Source: Mallotus nudiflorus (Eukaryota; Streptophyta; Magnoliopsida; Malpighiales; Euphorbiaceae). From it: 64,000 nucleotides of DNA. Positions within the stretch are counted from its first letter, which is position 1. Each line of letters opens with the position of its first letter. The stretch spans positions 4,650,001 to 4,714,000 of the forward strand of contig CANTUR010000069.1 of the NCBI GenBank assembly GCA_947683625.1, in the 5' to 3' direction. Positions 1 through 11,900 of this stretch are shown one piece after another. The notes under the pieces are model-generated. The model ran no database searches. It was not told the DNA's origin and saw only the letters and a program-made list of their open reading frames with translations. The position numbers were made by a program, and so were the translations under genes.

Positions 1-3000
1 TAAATGGTGCCAATAGCTTGGGCTATTATTGATAAAGAAAATAAAAAAAATGTTAGTATAAATGTGCCCTAGTGCCATTTTAGTAATGTATAATGACATT
101 GTAAATTATCCCAAATGACAACATAATATTCATGTAAATAAAGTGTTTGTTTATTTAAGTATTTACCCTTTAGTATTATGTTAAATAAATTTATTATCAA
201 GAGTTTATAATATGAGTTACAAACTTATTTAGTACATATGCTATATAATGCTCATAGTCGTCTAATTAGTATTTGGGTAATATTAATTAGACTATCACCT
301 TTATCTATTTTCCTTGATTAGTATGTGATACTAATAGTGGGAGGTAGTAAGTCTCATGCTACTTGATATGAGATATCAGAATAGACATATGGATACTTAT
401 ATAATGGGTGGATCGAACAGTGACGCTAGATATATGATCGTATGGATATTCAGTTATAGTCAATAATCATAATCTAGGTCATAATGGTGAATATAGTCCC
501 TTAACCTGAGGTGACATAGTCATCCACATTTGAGTGGTTAGAGTTTATTACCGCTTACATACTTATGTTATTCACACATTAGTATATGACGTGTGGTGAC
601 TCTAGTTAGTTAAATATAGAGATAAGTGTTCGACCTAGATAGGATTCATTACCCGGAGTGAACCGAGATAAGATCCTATGATATCTAAGTCTTTTCTTGA
701 TGAATAAGTTCCTGGCCAACACAAACATAATAGTCTTAAAGAGTTTTAGTATTAGAAAGAGTTTATAGTATTTGTTATGTTTTATCAAGAGACAGAACTT
801 GAGATAAGGTAATATGATATAGCTATTAGAATTTGATTTATCCTTGACTTTAAGCTATATTAAGATCTTTTAATGAAAGGATTTTAGTACACGGTAATTA
901 TGACCAAAGGGTTCGTGTGAATTAATGAATACATTCATATCTAATTGGGTAGTTGTGATATCGATGCTAGGGGTCACTCACAACTTATAAGAACTAAATA
1001 TGAATAATTGAGATTTTCACATTTAGACTTGAAAAGAGTTTCAAATAATATCAAATATTGATATTATCTTCTCATTACTAATTAAACATGAACCTAGTAA
1101 GTCACACCTAAAAGGTTTTACCAAATCTTTATTAATATTAATCTAATTATTGATTAAAAAATTAAATCAATTAATTAAGATTAATGAAATTGGATTTTTG
1201 CTTAAAGCAATGATTCTAGCATATCATGAAATCTAATTTCAATCAAAGGTTTAATTATTAATTTATGCTTAATTAATATGAGATATTAATTGAGATATTA
1301 AATTAATAATGGATATATGTTGTTTCTTATTTGTTTGGATTAATGGCCTAAGTGTTATGGACCTATGCCCAAAAGAGTTTTGGACTAAAAATTAAACCAA
1401 ATAATAGACAAAGCTCATTTAGCTTACTCACTTATTTGATGGAATGGTTTTTAGGTCAAGAGTTAGCCCAGTGATTAAGCCCAATTCCATTAAGAGATAT
1501 GTTTGATTTTATTAAATCATATATATATATTAATTGACATATGTAAGTCAATAGTGATGTAGAGAATTTATAAGAGTTGTAATCTTTACATCCTCTTTAT
1601 TTGGACATTAGTGACTTATTTAGTTTTTAATTAATCATGACAAGTAGCATATGGGTGATGTCATCAATCTCTACTTTAATCTCTAACCAAGTATATCCAA
1701 AAGCAAAAAAGTAGATATTAATAGGAAGTTGGTAGAAAGAAAGTGTGGAGACTCACAAGAAAATAAAAAGAAACAAAATATATACAAAAACCTAGAGCTC
1801 TTATAAGGATCATCTAGTGCAAGTATCACAAGGGTTATTGAAAGAGGGTTCTTATGCTAATTGATCAAGACAAGAAGGAGATTTGTTGAAGCTTGGTGTT
1901 TCAAGCTAGAGATCTTACACTTAGGAGACTGGAAGTTGATTCAAGAGTTGAATCAAAGGAGGACACACCAATATAGTAGAATATTTGTGGTCTACACCAA
2001 ACTTGGGAGATTGTAAGTTTTCTTAAAACTTAGAATTCCTAAGTTGTTGACTACTTGTATTTTGTGATGCTTTGTGTATTAGTTATGTGTTAAATTGCAA
2101 ATTAGATCTTAAGGATTGAAATTCTTGATGAGAACAAAGGTTATATTGAGAAAATTTTTAAAATTTTTCTTACTTAGCATTTTGTGTATAAGTTACATAA
2201 CTAATTCCTTTTAAAAATAATTAGAGGTGGTTTATTGCTTGGAGCACATATGAGGAGTTCAAAGATAATTTGCTCAAGCTAGGGGAAGTTTCACAAAAAG
2301 TTATTGAGGGACTTCTATAATCCACCTCACAATTCGTGTCAAACATACTTCTTATCAAGGTGCAAGTTATATGTTACTGATAATAACTTCACCGAGTCAT
2401 TTAATGCGATGACACTTGCTACTAGACACAAGCCTATCATCAGCATATTTGAAGACATTCGACTACAATCTATGAATAGGATTAAAGAGAATAAAAAAGT
2501 AGTGGATAAATGGATTAATGATTGGAGTCCATCATGTATGCGTCTTTATCAAGATTGGAAAGACAATTGTAGTGGTTGCAAAGTGGTGTTTAATGGAGTA
2601 ATTGGCTATGAAATTGGTGAAGGCATGGATAAGCACACAATTATGTTAGACAAATAACTATACACTTGTAGGGCATGGGAACTAACTGGAATTCTATGTT
2701 CCCATGCCATTTGTGCTTTGTACCACAACAAGGTAGATCCCCTGTCTATTATCTCTAACTGGTATCATAAATCAAAGTATTTTGTAACATACTAGTAGCC
2801 TTTACTACCTATTCTAGCGCCAAAATTCTAGAAATTCTTTGAATATCAACCTAACCCCTACCACTTCCTAAGCTAGTTAGCAAACAAAGAAAAATTAGAG
2901 TTCATGGTTCCAATGAACCTAAAACCATTAGTTTTTCACATGTCAAGCTACCAAAGAAAGGAATGAAATAGACTTGCGGTATATGTCACAAAGAGAGCCA

Positions 3001-3640
3001 TAACAGAAAGAGTTGTCAAAATAAAGTCCATTAGGTTTGACATTGAACCTTTAACTCCCATAAATGTTATGATAATCTATTGTACATACTTATGAATGTT
3101 GAGCTATTATCCTCTTTTTTTGTTAGGCAACTGATTTAGATATTAATTCAAAGAGATGTAGTGGTGGTTCAAGACATGTTGATGATGGTTTAACTCTAAC
3201 TGATCGAGCTCAATCTAATGTTATGAGGCATAAAGGTAAACGAGTTATTAAAAAAGAGATAGCAGCAACTTTACGGGGTAATTATGTTCATATGGCAAGG
3301 AAACATGTGACTGGTTATAGTGTTTACACTGATGAAAGAATAGGTGCTTCAACATATAATGTGAGGTTTCAATTGCATTGTTTGTCCATTTGAAATGCCT
3401 TGGTTGTCCATTCCAATTTCTTATTTTATGCAAATAATTCACATTTATAAAAGTTTTATCTTGTTAACAGCTTGGTCAAGCTTTAAAAAGAGTCACTGAA
3501 CTAGGTGTAAACATCAGAGAGCTCACCTATAATGTTAATCCACAGGTGAGGTTTCCAATACCTAATGAAAGAGAGTTTGTGAGAAAAAAAAGTCAATCTG
3601 CAGTGCCTACATTAAGGAAAATTTAGTTTTAAAGAGATGG
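1..3640 (+). pseudogene. MULE (MURA-like) transposase, fragmented
   Basis: Positions 10-50 read PIAWAIIDKENKK, matching the segment near the DDE core of plant MULE transposases. The frame is then broken by an LTR-like insertion and resumes near 2238 (AWSTYEEFKDNLLKLGEV). The longest open stretch, 2304-2657, contains NFTESFNAMTLATRHKP, the conserved block before the SWIM domain. After a TAA stop at 2655 the same frame continues with a SWIM-like zinc finger (CRAWELTGILCSHAICALY, about 2667-2723). Further on is a CX2CX4HX4C zinc knuckle (CGICHKESHNRKSC, about 2970-3020). Weak exon-like C-terminal pieces follow to about 3640. Roughly 150 residues expected between the first two blocks are absent. 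Family assignment is strong from these motifs; exact exon limits are inference. Confidence 0.7.
51..2212 (+). mobile_element. Copia-type solo or partial LTR inserted in the MULE transposase
   Basis: Transposase coding stops abruptly at 50 and resumes near 2224. The intervening 2.16 kb begins TGTTAGTATAAATGTGCCCT, which resembles the start of Angela/Tork-type Copia LTRs. It has no long ORF. An AAAAA run lies directly before the start (46-50) and another at 2213-2217; this is compatible with a 5-bp target duplication but is low-complexity and so weak. No internal retrotransposon domain, PBS or second LTR is seen, so a solo LTR is the simplest reading. The right boundary is uncertain because no clear CA end is visible. 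The insertion also coincides with loss of the transposase middle. Confidence 0.4.
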
Positions 3641-4033
3641 ATCATTGTCAAAGTCAACAACTAATCTTCCTTATCAAACTCTAAGTTTAAGATGGTTAAA
3701 AGGTCCAACAATCATACAAAGGTAGCTGGAAGTAGACGTTCAACAGAAGATTAGTAGACAACAAAAAGGAACAAAACCTTTTTAGTTAATAATAGCTTCT
3801 TATGACTTCAAGCTTCCTTAATTTTGTATATGATATATTGCAATTATGTTATAGAAACATCTAATAAGGCAAGCTTACTTGAAGCTTTTTTTGGGTTAAG
3901 TTCTTTTGGTTTTGTTCGATACAATTTTAATATGTTAACGACAATTATGTTTACTTTGAAGCATTTTGGGTTCTATATCAACACTTTTAAATTATGTGTT
4001 TATGTAAATAATATGTATGTCTATTTGTTATTT

Positions 4034-4739
4034 TCATATTACATAAATGGTAAACGCATGTAAACACAGTTTTTGAACCATAAAATTTTTAAGGCAAATT
4101 AATACACTTATATGACTAAAGCTAAAGATGTCATTATAACTAACTATTCTAATACATAAGTTCCTCATCAAACAATAAACAATAAACAACCATAACAAGA
4201 ACAGACCCCATAATAACATAGCTATAGAGTATGCAATAATCATCTTCTTTTTATATCTTTGACTTTCTTCAATTCTTAACTTCTTTAATCTCCTAAACTC
4301 CACCCATAGTTCTTCAATTTCAGCATTAACATCGTTGTATGCAGTGCTCTTCCTTGATTACTTATTTTCAACATACAAAATTTTGTTCTCAATTTTTAGT
4401 TGTTTGATTACTTCATTACTTCCCTTGTTCAAAAGTTCATTATGCCATTGGAAAAATCCACAGTTGTTAACCTAAAACATAACACCTTTTGTTTTTCACC
4501 CCTCCCAAACAATACTGAAAATACAACATATTATTAAAGAAATAAATCAACACCTTTAGGCAAAAAAATTGAACCTCATAATTAGGGCATCCATAAAACC
4601 TTCGCCCAGAATTATCATCAACCCAAGAAGTCCATCTAGGCGCTTTAAGTGGACATCTACAGAACTGCAAAGGTCCCTCATATTTAACCTCCACATTACT
4701 CCGTCTCAGTCTACCAATTAATGAGGAAGATGACTCCGT
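4034..4739 (-). pseudogene. GRF-type zinc-finger membrane protein, broken
   Basis: On the minus strand a frame opens at 4739 (TESSSSLIGRLRRSNVEV) without an ATG; the codon before it is TAA. A GRF zinc-finger signature follows: CRCPLKAPRWTSW, then GRRFYGCPNYE. A good 82-nt intron (4553-4472, GT...TTTTAG) joins in phase 0 to NNCGFFQWHNELLNKG, supplying the last Cys of the finger. A short coiled-coil-like stretch follows (EIEELWVEFRRLKKLRIEE), then a hydrophobic C-terminal segment (MIIAYSIAMLLWGLFLLWLF) that looks like a membrane anchor. A TAA at 4360-4358 interrupts the frame between finger and coiled coil. Plants have many small GRF-finger/TM proteins; their role is not well defined. This copy lacks a start and has an internal stop, so it is probably not functional. 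It lies antisense and downstream of the transposase inside the same element. Confidence 0.6.
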
Positions 4740-5039
4740 TTAATTCTAAAAAGAAGGGAATATAAGCTCTACACAATTGTTAGTTCTACACTAAACAATT
4801 GATGAAGAAGTAGGAAAAAACGAGAGAAAAATTAGGTAACAGATATATTTGGTAAAGTTTAATTTGCCTATGTTCATTTGCCATGTCATCATTTCAATTA
4901 ACGGAGATGAAATCCATTTATAAAGAGGAGCCCAAAAATATGTTTTTAATTAAACCCTAATTTATTTGAATCTGAACCAAAATGGAGGGCTTATATGAGC
5001 TTCAAGATAAACTAGGGGGCTTAAATGAACCTTATCCCT

Positions 5040-5491
5040 ACAAAATTAATTATGATGCAGAATTGTTTAGTTTCATAATTTTAGTTTCAGTTTTAATTTA
5101 TTACTCCATTTTTATGTTTTAATATGTTTTATGTTTGAATGTTAAGCCCAATTTTAACAAACAAAATTTACGTATAAATAAATTTTTTAAAAAATCTTTA
5201 AAAATATTTTTTAAAATTTTATGAAGTATAAAAAAATTTTAATCTTAAATATGATAACAAATAAATAAAAAAGATTCTACCTTTTAATTAAAAATACTTT
5301 TCTTCTTTACGTAAAGACGAATTAGTTAACTTACTAAACTATTAAGGAGGGTTTTATCAGGCCAGATGGGTGGCCTCATCATATTTCCAAATTAATTAAA
5401 ATTTTTCTTGTGCTTCTGAACTACTTCATGCTCAATTTGATTAAAGCTCGGCTTATTTGCAGCAGCACTACACGCATCCTACCTCAAAAGA
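5040..5491. other. AT-rich intergenic spacer
   Basis: AT-rich sequence with no recognisable gene between the MULE end and the short ORF downstream of the aladin gene. Several A/T runs are present; I see nothing else here. Confidence 0.6.
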
Positions 5492-5701
5492 ATGAATCCT
5501 TCCACAAGAACGAAAATCAATCTTTGCGTGCAACAGTCCACAAACGGTACCCTTTCCGCCTCTCAAACTTGCCTGAACAAATGTGCTGTCTCAGCGACCA
5601 ATCTTTCCATGCGAGAGTATCTTACTCAGTATTACCTAAACAAACGCAAGCAGAATCCTCCCGAACTTGCTGAAAAAAATGTGAGCAACACCTACGCTTG
5701 A
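5492..5701 (+). other. Unidentified 69-codon ORF, possible exon or chance ORF
   Basis: An open frame beginning ATGAATCCTTCCACAAGAAC encodes a Cys- and Asn-containing peptide ending in a Lys-rich stretch (LNKRKQNPPELAEKNVSN). A second frame over the same bases is also open (5410-5673). Base composition is noticeably less AT-rich than the flanks, which is what draws attention. I recognise no domain. It lies antisense, about 250 bp beyond the stop of the aladin gene. It could be an exon of an unrelated transcript, a fragment of an old gene, or chance. Confidence 0.2.
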
Positions 5702-5952
5702 AATCCATTCTTTCCACCTGTAGCTGGTTTGAGCCCCTTTAGCATAAGTAGGCTTATAAAGCAACATACTTAAGTACATGATAGTCTCTTTTGCGGCAAT
5801 CCCTTTCTTAATTGAAGGTTACAAATACTTCGAAATACAACATAAAGATTACGCACAAGAAATGGGGAAAAAAATTGAATCGCTCTCAAGATTTAGAATA
5901 TGATAGGAAGAGAGAGGTAAGAAATATCTTCTACCAGTAGGCCTGCTTTTAA

Positions 5953-8900
5953 CTAGGCAGGATTGTGAGAATGGAATATGAGAGGGTATGTGCAGCAAAA
6001 CCCACTGCTCCAACACTGCACAAGGAAAAGTTGTTTGCATATTTTAGTTTACAAGGACAGCACATCTACGAGTAAAATAGAATAGAAGCATCTGCTCAAG
6101 TTCTAAATTATCCAAGAGTGAAGTTTAGTCTGCAGAGACGCATTCAAGACATATGTCAGCTCTGCAAGTAGTGCGTTGTATTCTAATTCTTAACAATATT
6201 GTCATAAAAAGTTATTCTCTATAGCACTCGAATCATGTTAACGTGTGACAAAATACAAAGATGAAATGAAAATATAGTACAATTAATTTCTGAAGTATTG
6301 AATATTTAAAATGATAGTGTAGTGTTCCCTTTTTCCTCTTAAATATAACAATTTCAGTCAAAACGGCAATAAATGTTAATTTTATTGCTTTCTTTTTAAT
6401 TTCTTTAGACTATATTTTTTCCTATGTCTTAATTCAAATTGATAATGTATACTGTTTTTTCTTTTTCTTTTCTTTTTTACAAGAACTACACTGCTGGTGG
6501 GCACCATTATTCATCATGTCAAGAGAGTGCCAGCCTAAGGGCATAATATCAACAGATATTGATCACGAGTTACACTATACATATAACATTTCTAAAGCAT
6601 TTTACAAATTACAATATCAGAGATGCAAGTTTAAATAATATTGAAAAAAAAAAAAAAGCATTATATAAAAGTATCATGTATTGTTACATATTGTAATAGC
6701 TTACATGTAGCTGTATAAAAGCTTGATTATAGGAACCAGTATAGCTTGGTTAGCTTAATTTTAGGGAGTAGATGATTTGATTGTAGAAATTAATCCTAAC
6801 CTATGTTGCACCAACACTTCTATAAAGAGTCGTGTCCCGTGTCGGACACGTTTCTAACACTGACATGTCTTGGAAACTTATCCAACACGTTTTAGGGGCC
6901 TTCCCGAAAATAAAAAAAGCGTCGGGACCGTTTTAAAAAAAAAATAACACACATGTCCCTTTTAAACATATGTATCTTCTATAATTGGATGGACCAAAAT
7001 TAAAGATGGTATTCTTCAATGAAGATGTCAATGAGAACAATGAAAGTAAAAATATTAATTAAGTAGAAATTCTATAAATTGAAATTGCTAATAAATATTA
7101 TGAATGGAATCTTAATATATTAATGTTACTTATGAGAATTATGATTTTATTGTTAATTTTAAATAAAATTAGATGGAAAATTATTTATTTGTTATTGAAA
7201 AATTGTGCATAATTAAGGTGTTATTGTTTTATTTATGTTATAAGATAACATGATTACATGTTTTTTTGTGTTTTAGAATTATTTTTAGTGTTAAAAAATA
7301 TTACTAACCATGAAAAGCATATTTTTTAATTGAATCTAGTTTATAATTTATATAAAATGAATTTTATAATTTTTCATATTTATCAATTAACCCCTATCTT
7401 TTTTTATTTATAAATTGACCCCAATGTCCGTCTCTTATATTTTCTTAAACTAGTCGTTTCCCAGTGTCTGTATCCCCATTTTCCTGTGTCTCCGTTCCCG
7501 TGTCCGTGCTACCTAGATCCTAACATCATTCCTAATTTCCTATTCTACGATTCCTAATCTCTATATATACCCATAAACATCAAAGTTTAGTTTTTCAAAC
7601 TTGTATAGCCCATAGATAAATATAGCTAATTTAGAATTTCAAGGAAAGAGAGCTTACAACAGACAGCAATGGTCCCTGTTTGAATTTGTCATGAAATGAA
7701 AATGCAATTGGCTTTGGATTGTCTCCAGGACCTCTAATAAATCCACTGATACATATCATGGCAATTCAAAATTAAAATACTGGCTAAGGATATAATTATC
7801 ATATTTATTTAACAAGCAGAATAAACAAATAAAAATGGAAAATGCCAAAGAAAACAACTGACATTAATGATGCAGTAATCAGAGGAGTCCTTCTAGCATC
7901 ATATATAGCGATGAGACCCTTGTAGGCATCATCCCCTCCTTTATAAGAGACAGCTAATCTTTCACCTGAAGAATCCCAGGCTATCTTCTCAATTCCTTGA
8001 CTGCAGACGTAAGAATAATAGTTCTGAAACTGTCACTATGAAACACCTTGACAAAGCTTAAAAGACATTTACCAACCTGAATTACTAACTGAGAACTTTT
8101 AAAAATAAATTAGAAAATTGAAGCAACTTACAAAGCCCAAAGCACTCCAACACAAAGAAAAGAAATTTGAGAAAGAGAAACAGAACATATATATATTGTC
8201 TTAAGAAAGAAAAATCAAGAATGATAACAGCAAAGACAAGATACTATTCGCATGAAAACTTGTGAAATGCTACAGGATGGCTCAGTTATTTACTATTGAT
8301 TGCCACTTGTCATAAGTCCACACTAGTTGAGAATGGCTATGTGTAATAACAATGATAGTCCAAGTGCCGCAAGAAAAAAAAATTAGCTAAAATAAAAAAG
8401 TTTCTGAAGGTTGACATCTATAATTATCTCAATATCTTTTATGATGTCAATATTTATCAAGACGAATGTCACAAAACAAACTAACAAAATTTTATCTTCA
8501 AAGCTCAAACTATCTCAAAAAAAAAAAAAAAAACTTTCGAAAAATTTAAGCTTTTGACTTGTAAAATTTTATTAGCTAAAGGCTCAACCAATTGAAACCT
8601 AAATAAAGATTTGAAGTCAAATATGCAATTAAGTTTGAAGATAACAAGACTGGTGCCAATGCATTGCAGTTACCATGAGCTCAATTTCTTTCCTTCACTA
8701 TTCACTGCACAAAATTTAGAAAATATAACTATTTTCAATTTGGAGTGCCCATTGAGAGGAGAAAAGTTGAGATTTAAATTCTGTTAACACATCAAGAATA
8801 AAGGTAAATGCTCAATGTTTAAATACATAAAAATCTTACCAAATATCTAGAATGTTACATTTCCCTAATTCTCATTAATACCTACATTTATTGGAACCAG

Positions 8901-11900
8901 AAGACTGACAGATAAATCTTTAAGGCACAGTGGCAAATATTGGTTGAATGAAATTCATCAAAGACACTAAAACAATCTCGTCAGATGTCATATAACTTCA
9001 GAAGTATCAGACATTTTTTCTGGGCAATCTCAAAATTTTAAAGGGCTAATAGGGCTGCCAGGAATTGACCTGTGACCTCCTACACAACAATAAGCACTCA
9101 ACCACTAGCCCAATTCCAGAACTTAAGTGTGTCAGACTGACATTACAAACTTGAGGTATAATTGAAAAAAAAAATGGAATTTGACAATCATGCTACCTAG
9201 TTACATTATCCTGTACAGATAAAAAGCGCAAAATCATGCATCATGAATAGTCCACATAATTCTTTTCCAAAAAAAAAAAAGAAAAGAATAGTCCACATAA
9301 TTTGTTTATAAACGAGACACAAAGAGCCATCAAAAAAGTGTCTAAATCTATTAAAAAAGAACTATGAGCACAATCTGAACATCCATTAGTTCCATTGGAA
9401 ATATATGAAAAGAGCAATCCAAAAAATATGACTAAAGTATTCAACCTTATTTAACAGTCAGGTCAACTCATTAGTCCTGTTTGAGATATATAAAAGAAAT
9501 AGAATAGAGATCCTTCCATTTCAGTAATCGTATCTCTACCTGCCTGTCAAGGATATTATCTCTGGCAAATCAACTGGTAACAGATGTGCATCTGCAGGAC
9601 AATGAGCTGCAGTCATGCCTCGCAGCATATAAAACTAAATAATCCAGCCATAAATAAAATAATATAAACATTTAAAGGATTTGAAACTTAAAGGCAGCAC
9701 CAGCAAATACAAGTGTCTAGCGAAACAAATTCCCTCTCAAAGTCAAAGTGTGGTTCTTCAGTTTTTCACAAATCTTTTTTGAGTCATTTTCAAAGAAGAA
9801 AAAAAAAATCAATTTTCAACATGGAATTCTTTCAACTATTTTCTTGTTTTCATTATGAGTTTCTCCATGACTTTGCTTGAGAACATGAGTTTTGAAGATT
9901 ATTTCTTAACTACCCAGCTTATTTGCTAGAAAATCAATCTTTGGCATTTTGGCATCATTATCAGAGCTACACATACCAACTTAACTACACAGCTTATTTG
10001 CTAGAAAATCAACCTTTGGCATTTTAGCATCATTATCAGAGCTACACATACCAAGATGTGATATAACTATCTTGGCTGACTTTGAGCATGCTAACTCTAT
10101 ATTTTACTTCAAGAGAACAGCATGGTAGTTTTATCAGACATAACACACGTTACTTAACACTAACAAATGTCAGCACAGCCTCTGGCCCTTTGCACCAAAA
10201 TCTTCTATTAACAAGGTTCTCCTTCTAATCAATATTAGACAATATGCAAACGATACATTGTTTACACCAACAATATTTCCATCCGTTCCCTCCTCTTTTC
10301 CCATTCTTCATTCTACCCTCTCTCTCTGCCTCTCACTCTAACTTTTTCTTTTTCCATGGGGCCCTAAATCCCAAATCTTATCAACTTTTTGTGCGATAAA
10401 CTTTATGTGGTTGGTTTAAGACCGAAAATAAAATGTTCATCACAGATCTCTAAGATTTTTCCAAATTTCTTCAGTTTGCAACCCTGAGAATACAACAGGG
10501 TGTCCTAAGAGGCAGATATAGCAGATGCCTATACTAACATGGCCTATTTCTATGCCATGTTAGCCCACGCAATATCAGATCACTAAAAAGCACAAAGGCA
10601 CTAGGTTGCAAATTTAGTTTCTTGCTCAAGCACTTAACTACATAACAAGTTTCCAATGCAACATTTGATCACTCCAATTGTAGGGCAACATTTGATCACT
10701 CCAATTGTAGGCACTCAAAAGACATCATTAGTCCCAAATTAAGACAATTATAGTCAATTAGACCTAAGAATCTAATTGATCATTCTAGCCTTTAGAGTTC
10801 TGATTTTTTCGTTAATTAGGTTAATCATGTGTTGGTTTGTTATGTTAGATATTTATTAACTTTGTGTCAAGGGTATTGTGGTTGGTAGTTATTTTAGCAG
10901 GTATGGTTGTAATTCCTTTTTTTTTGTTTTTTTTTGACAAAGGACAACTACATGGAAAAGCTAAAAGGTTAGGCCTTCATACCCAAAGATGGGGGCTTAG
11001 ATGCAAAGTGAATGGAACCCAATGTTGCAGTTCCAGAGAAAGCAATCAATACCATACGTCCGTCTGGATCCCATGTAGCTCCCTGATAACAGAAGATTGA
11101 CAGTTGAAGACTTGAAGTAAGGAGTATCCTTTCATCACATAAAAAGCATCCAACATTCTTGAATAATAAATTTAACCAAGAAACTAGAATATTATAAGAA
11201 ACGTATTGAAATTTTAAAAATAATGAAATAGAAATTAAGCAACTGTCACTAGAAATTATACATCCATGGAAAGTCAGATCAATGTCATTGATTAAAACTT
11301 TCACAAAATAAAATAAGAAACTAGAATGCATACTCAAACTGCCAATAGTCAAAATCTAAATTATCTTCAATATCTTGAAACTATAACTGTGAACATAGAA
11401 CTCATCTATAATGATGTGAGTATCATTTTCTACTCACCGTGACAAAGCCACTGGTTGAAGACCAAGGTTCTGATGTCCATGTGTTTGTTTCCCAAAGATA
11501 AAATGTTCCATCACTATAAAAGGACATCATTGTTAGCCTATTTATAACCAGTTGAAATAATACTTCTTTCAAAAAAAAAAAAAAAGGAGACTGATGACCA
11601 TACAATTTTGCAGTAAAAAAATAATCTCCAGAAGGTGACCACTTGAGCATCGATATGCCCCCTAAACCCCGTCGAATGGGTGTACCCAATCCTGAAAAGT
11701 ATATAAAATCAAGATGGACCAATGCTGATAACAGAGACCACAAATCCATGGGAAAAGAAATAGTAAGCACAAAATCCTAGTTTTTTTTTTTTTTTTTTTT
11801 TTTGGATATGCAAAGAAAGAAAATAAAATAGAACCAAACAACACCAACAAAGTGCCCCCAGTAAATAAAAAGGAAATAATTTTCAAAACACAAATAAAGA

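Larger units (their letters stand above)
1..5039 (+). mobile_element. Decayed Mutator-like element (MULE), left end outside window
   Basis: The segment is bounded on the right by a stretch ending near 5039 whose reverse complement begins GGGATAAGGTTCATTTAAGC, a layout typical of MULE termini. Inside are transposase fragments on the plus strand and a GRF-type zinc-finger gene on the minus strand. A Copia-type LTR splits the transposase. The left terminus lies outside the window, so the TIR pair and the 9-bp target duplication expected of MULEs cannot be checked. The element is clearly dead: the transposase has in-frame stops and lacks its middle, and the zinc-finger gene has an internal stop. 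Confidence 0.6.

Noticed and set aside
10864..11352. Alternative ORFs over aladin exon 10
   Set aside because: The true exon is 11082-10983; the longer frames are read-through into introns.
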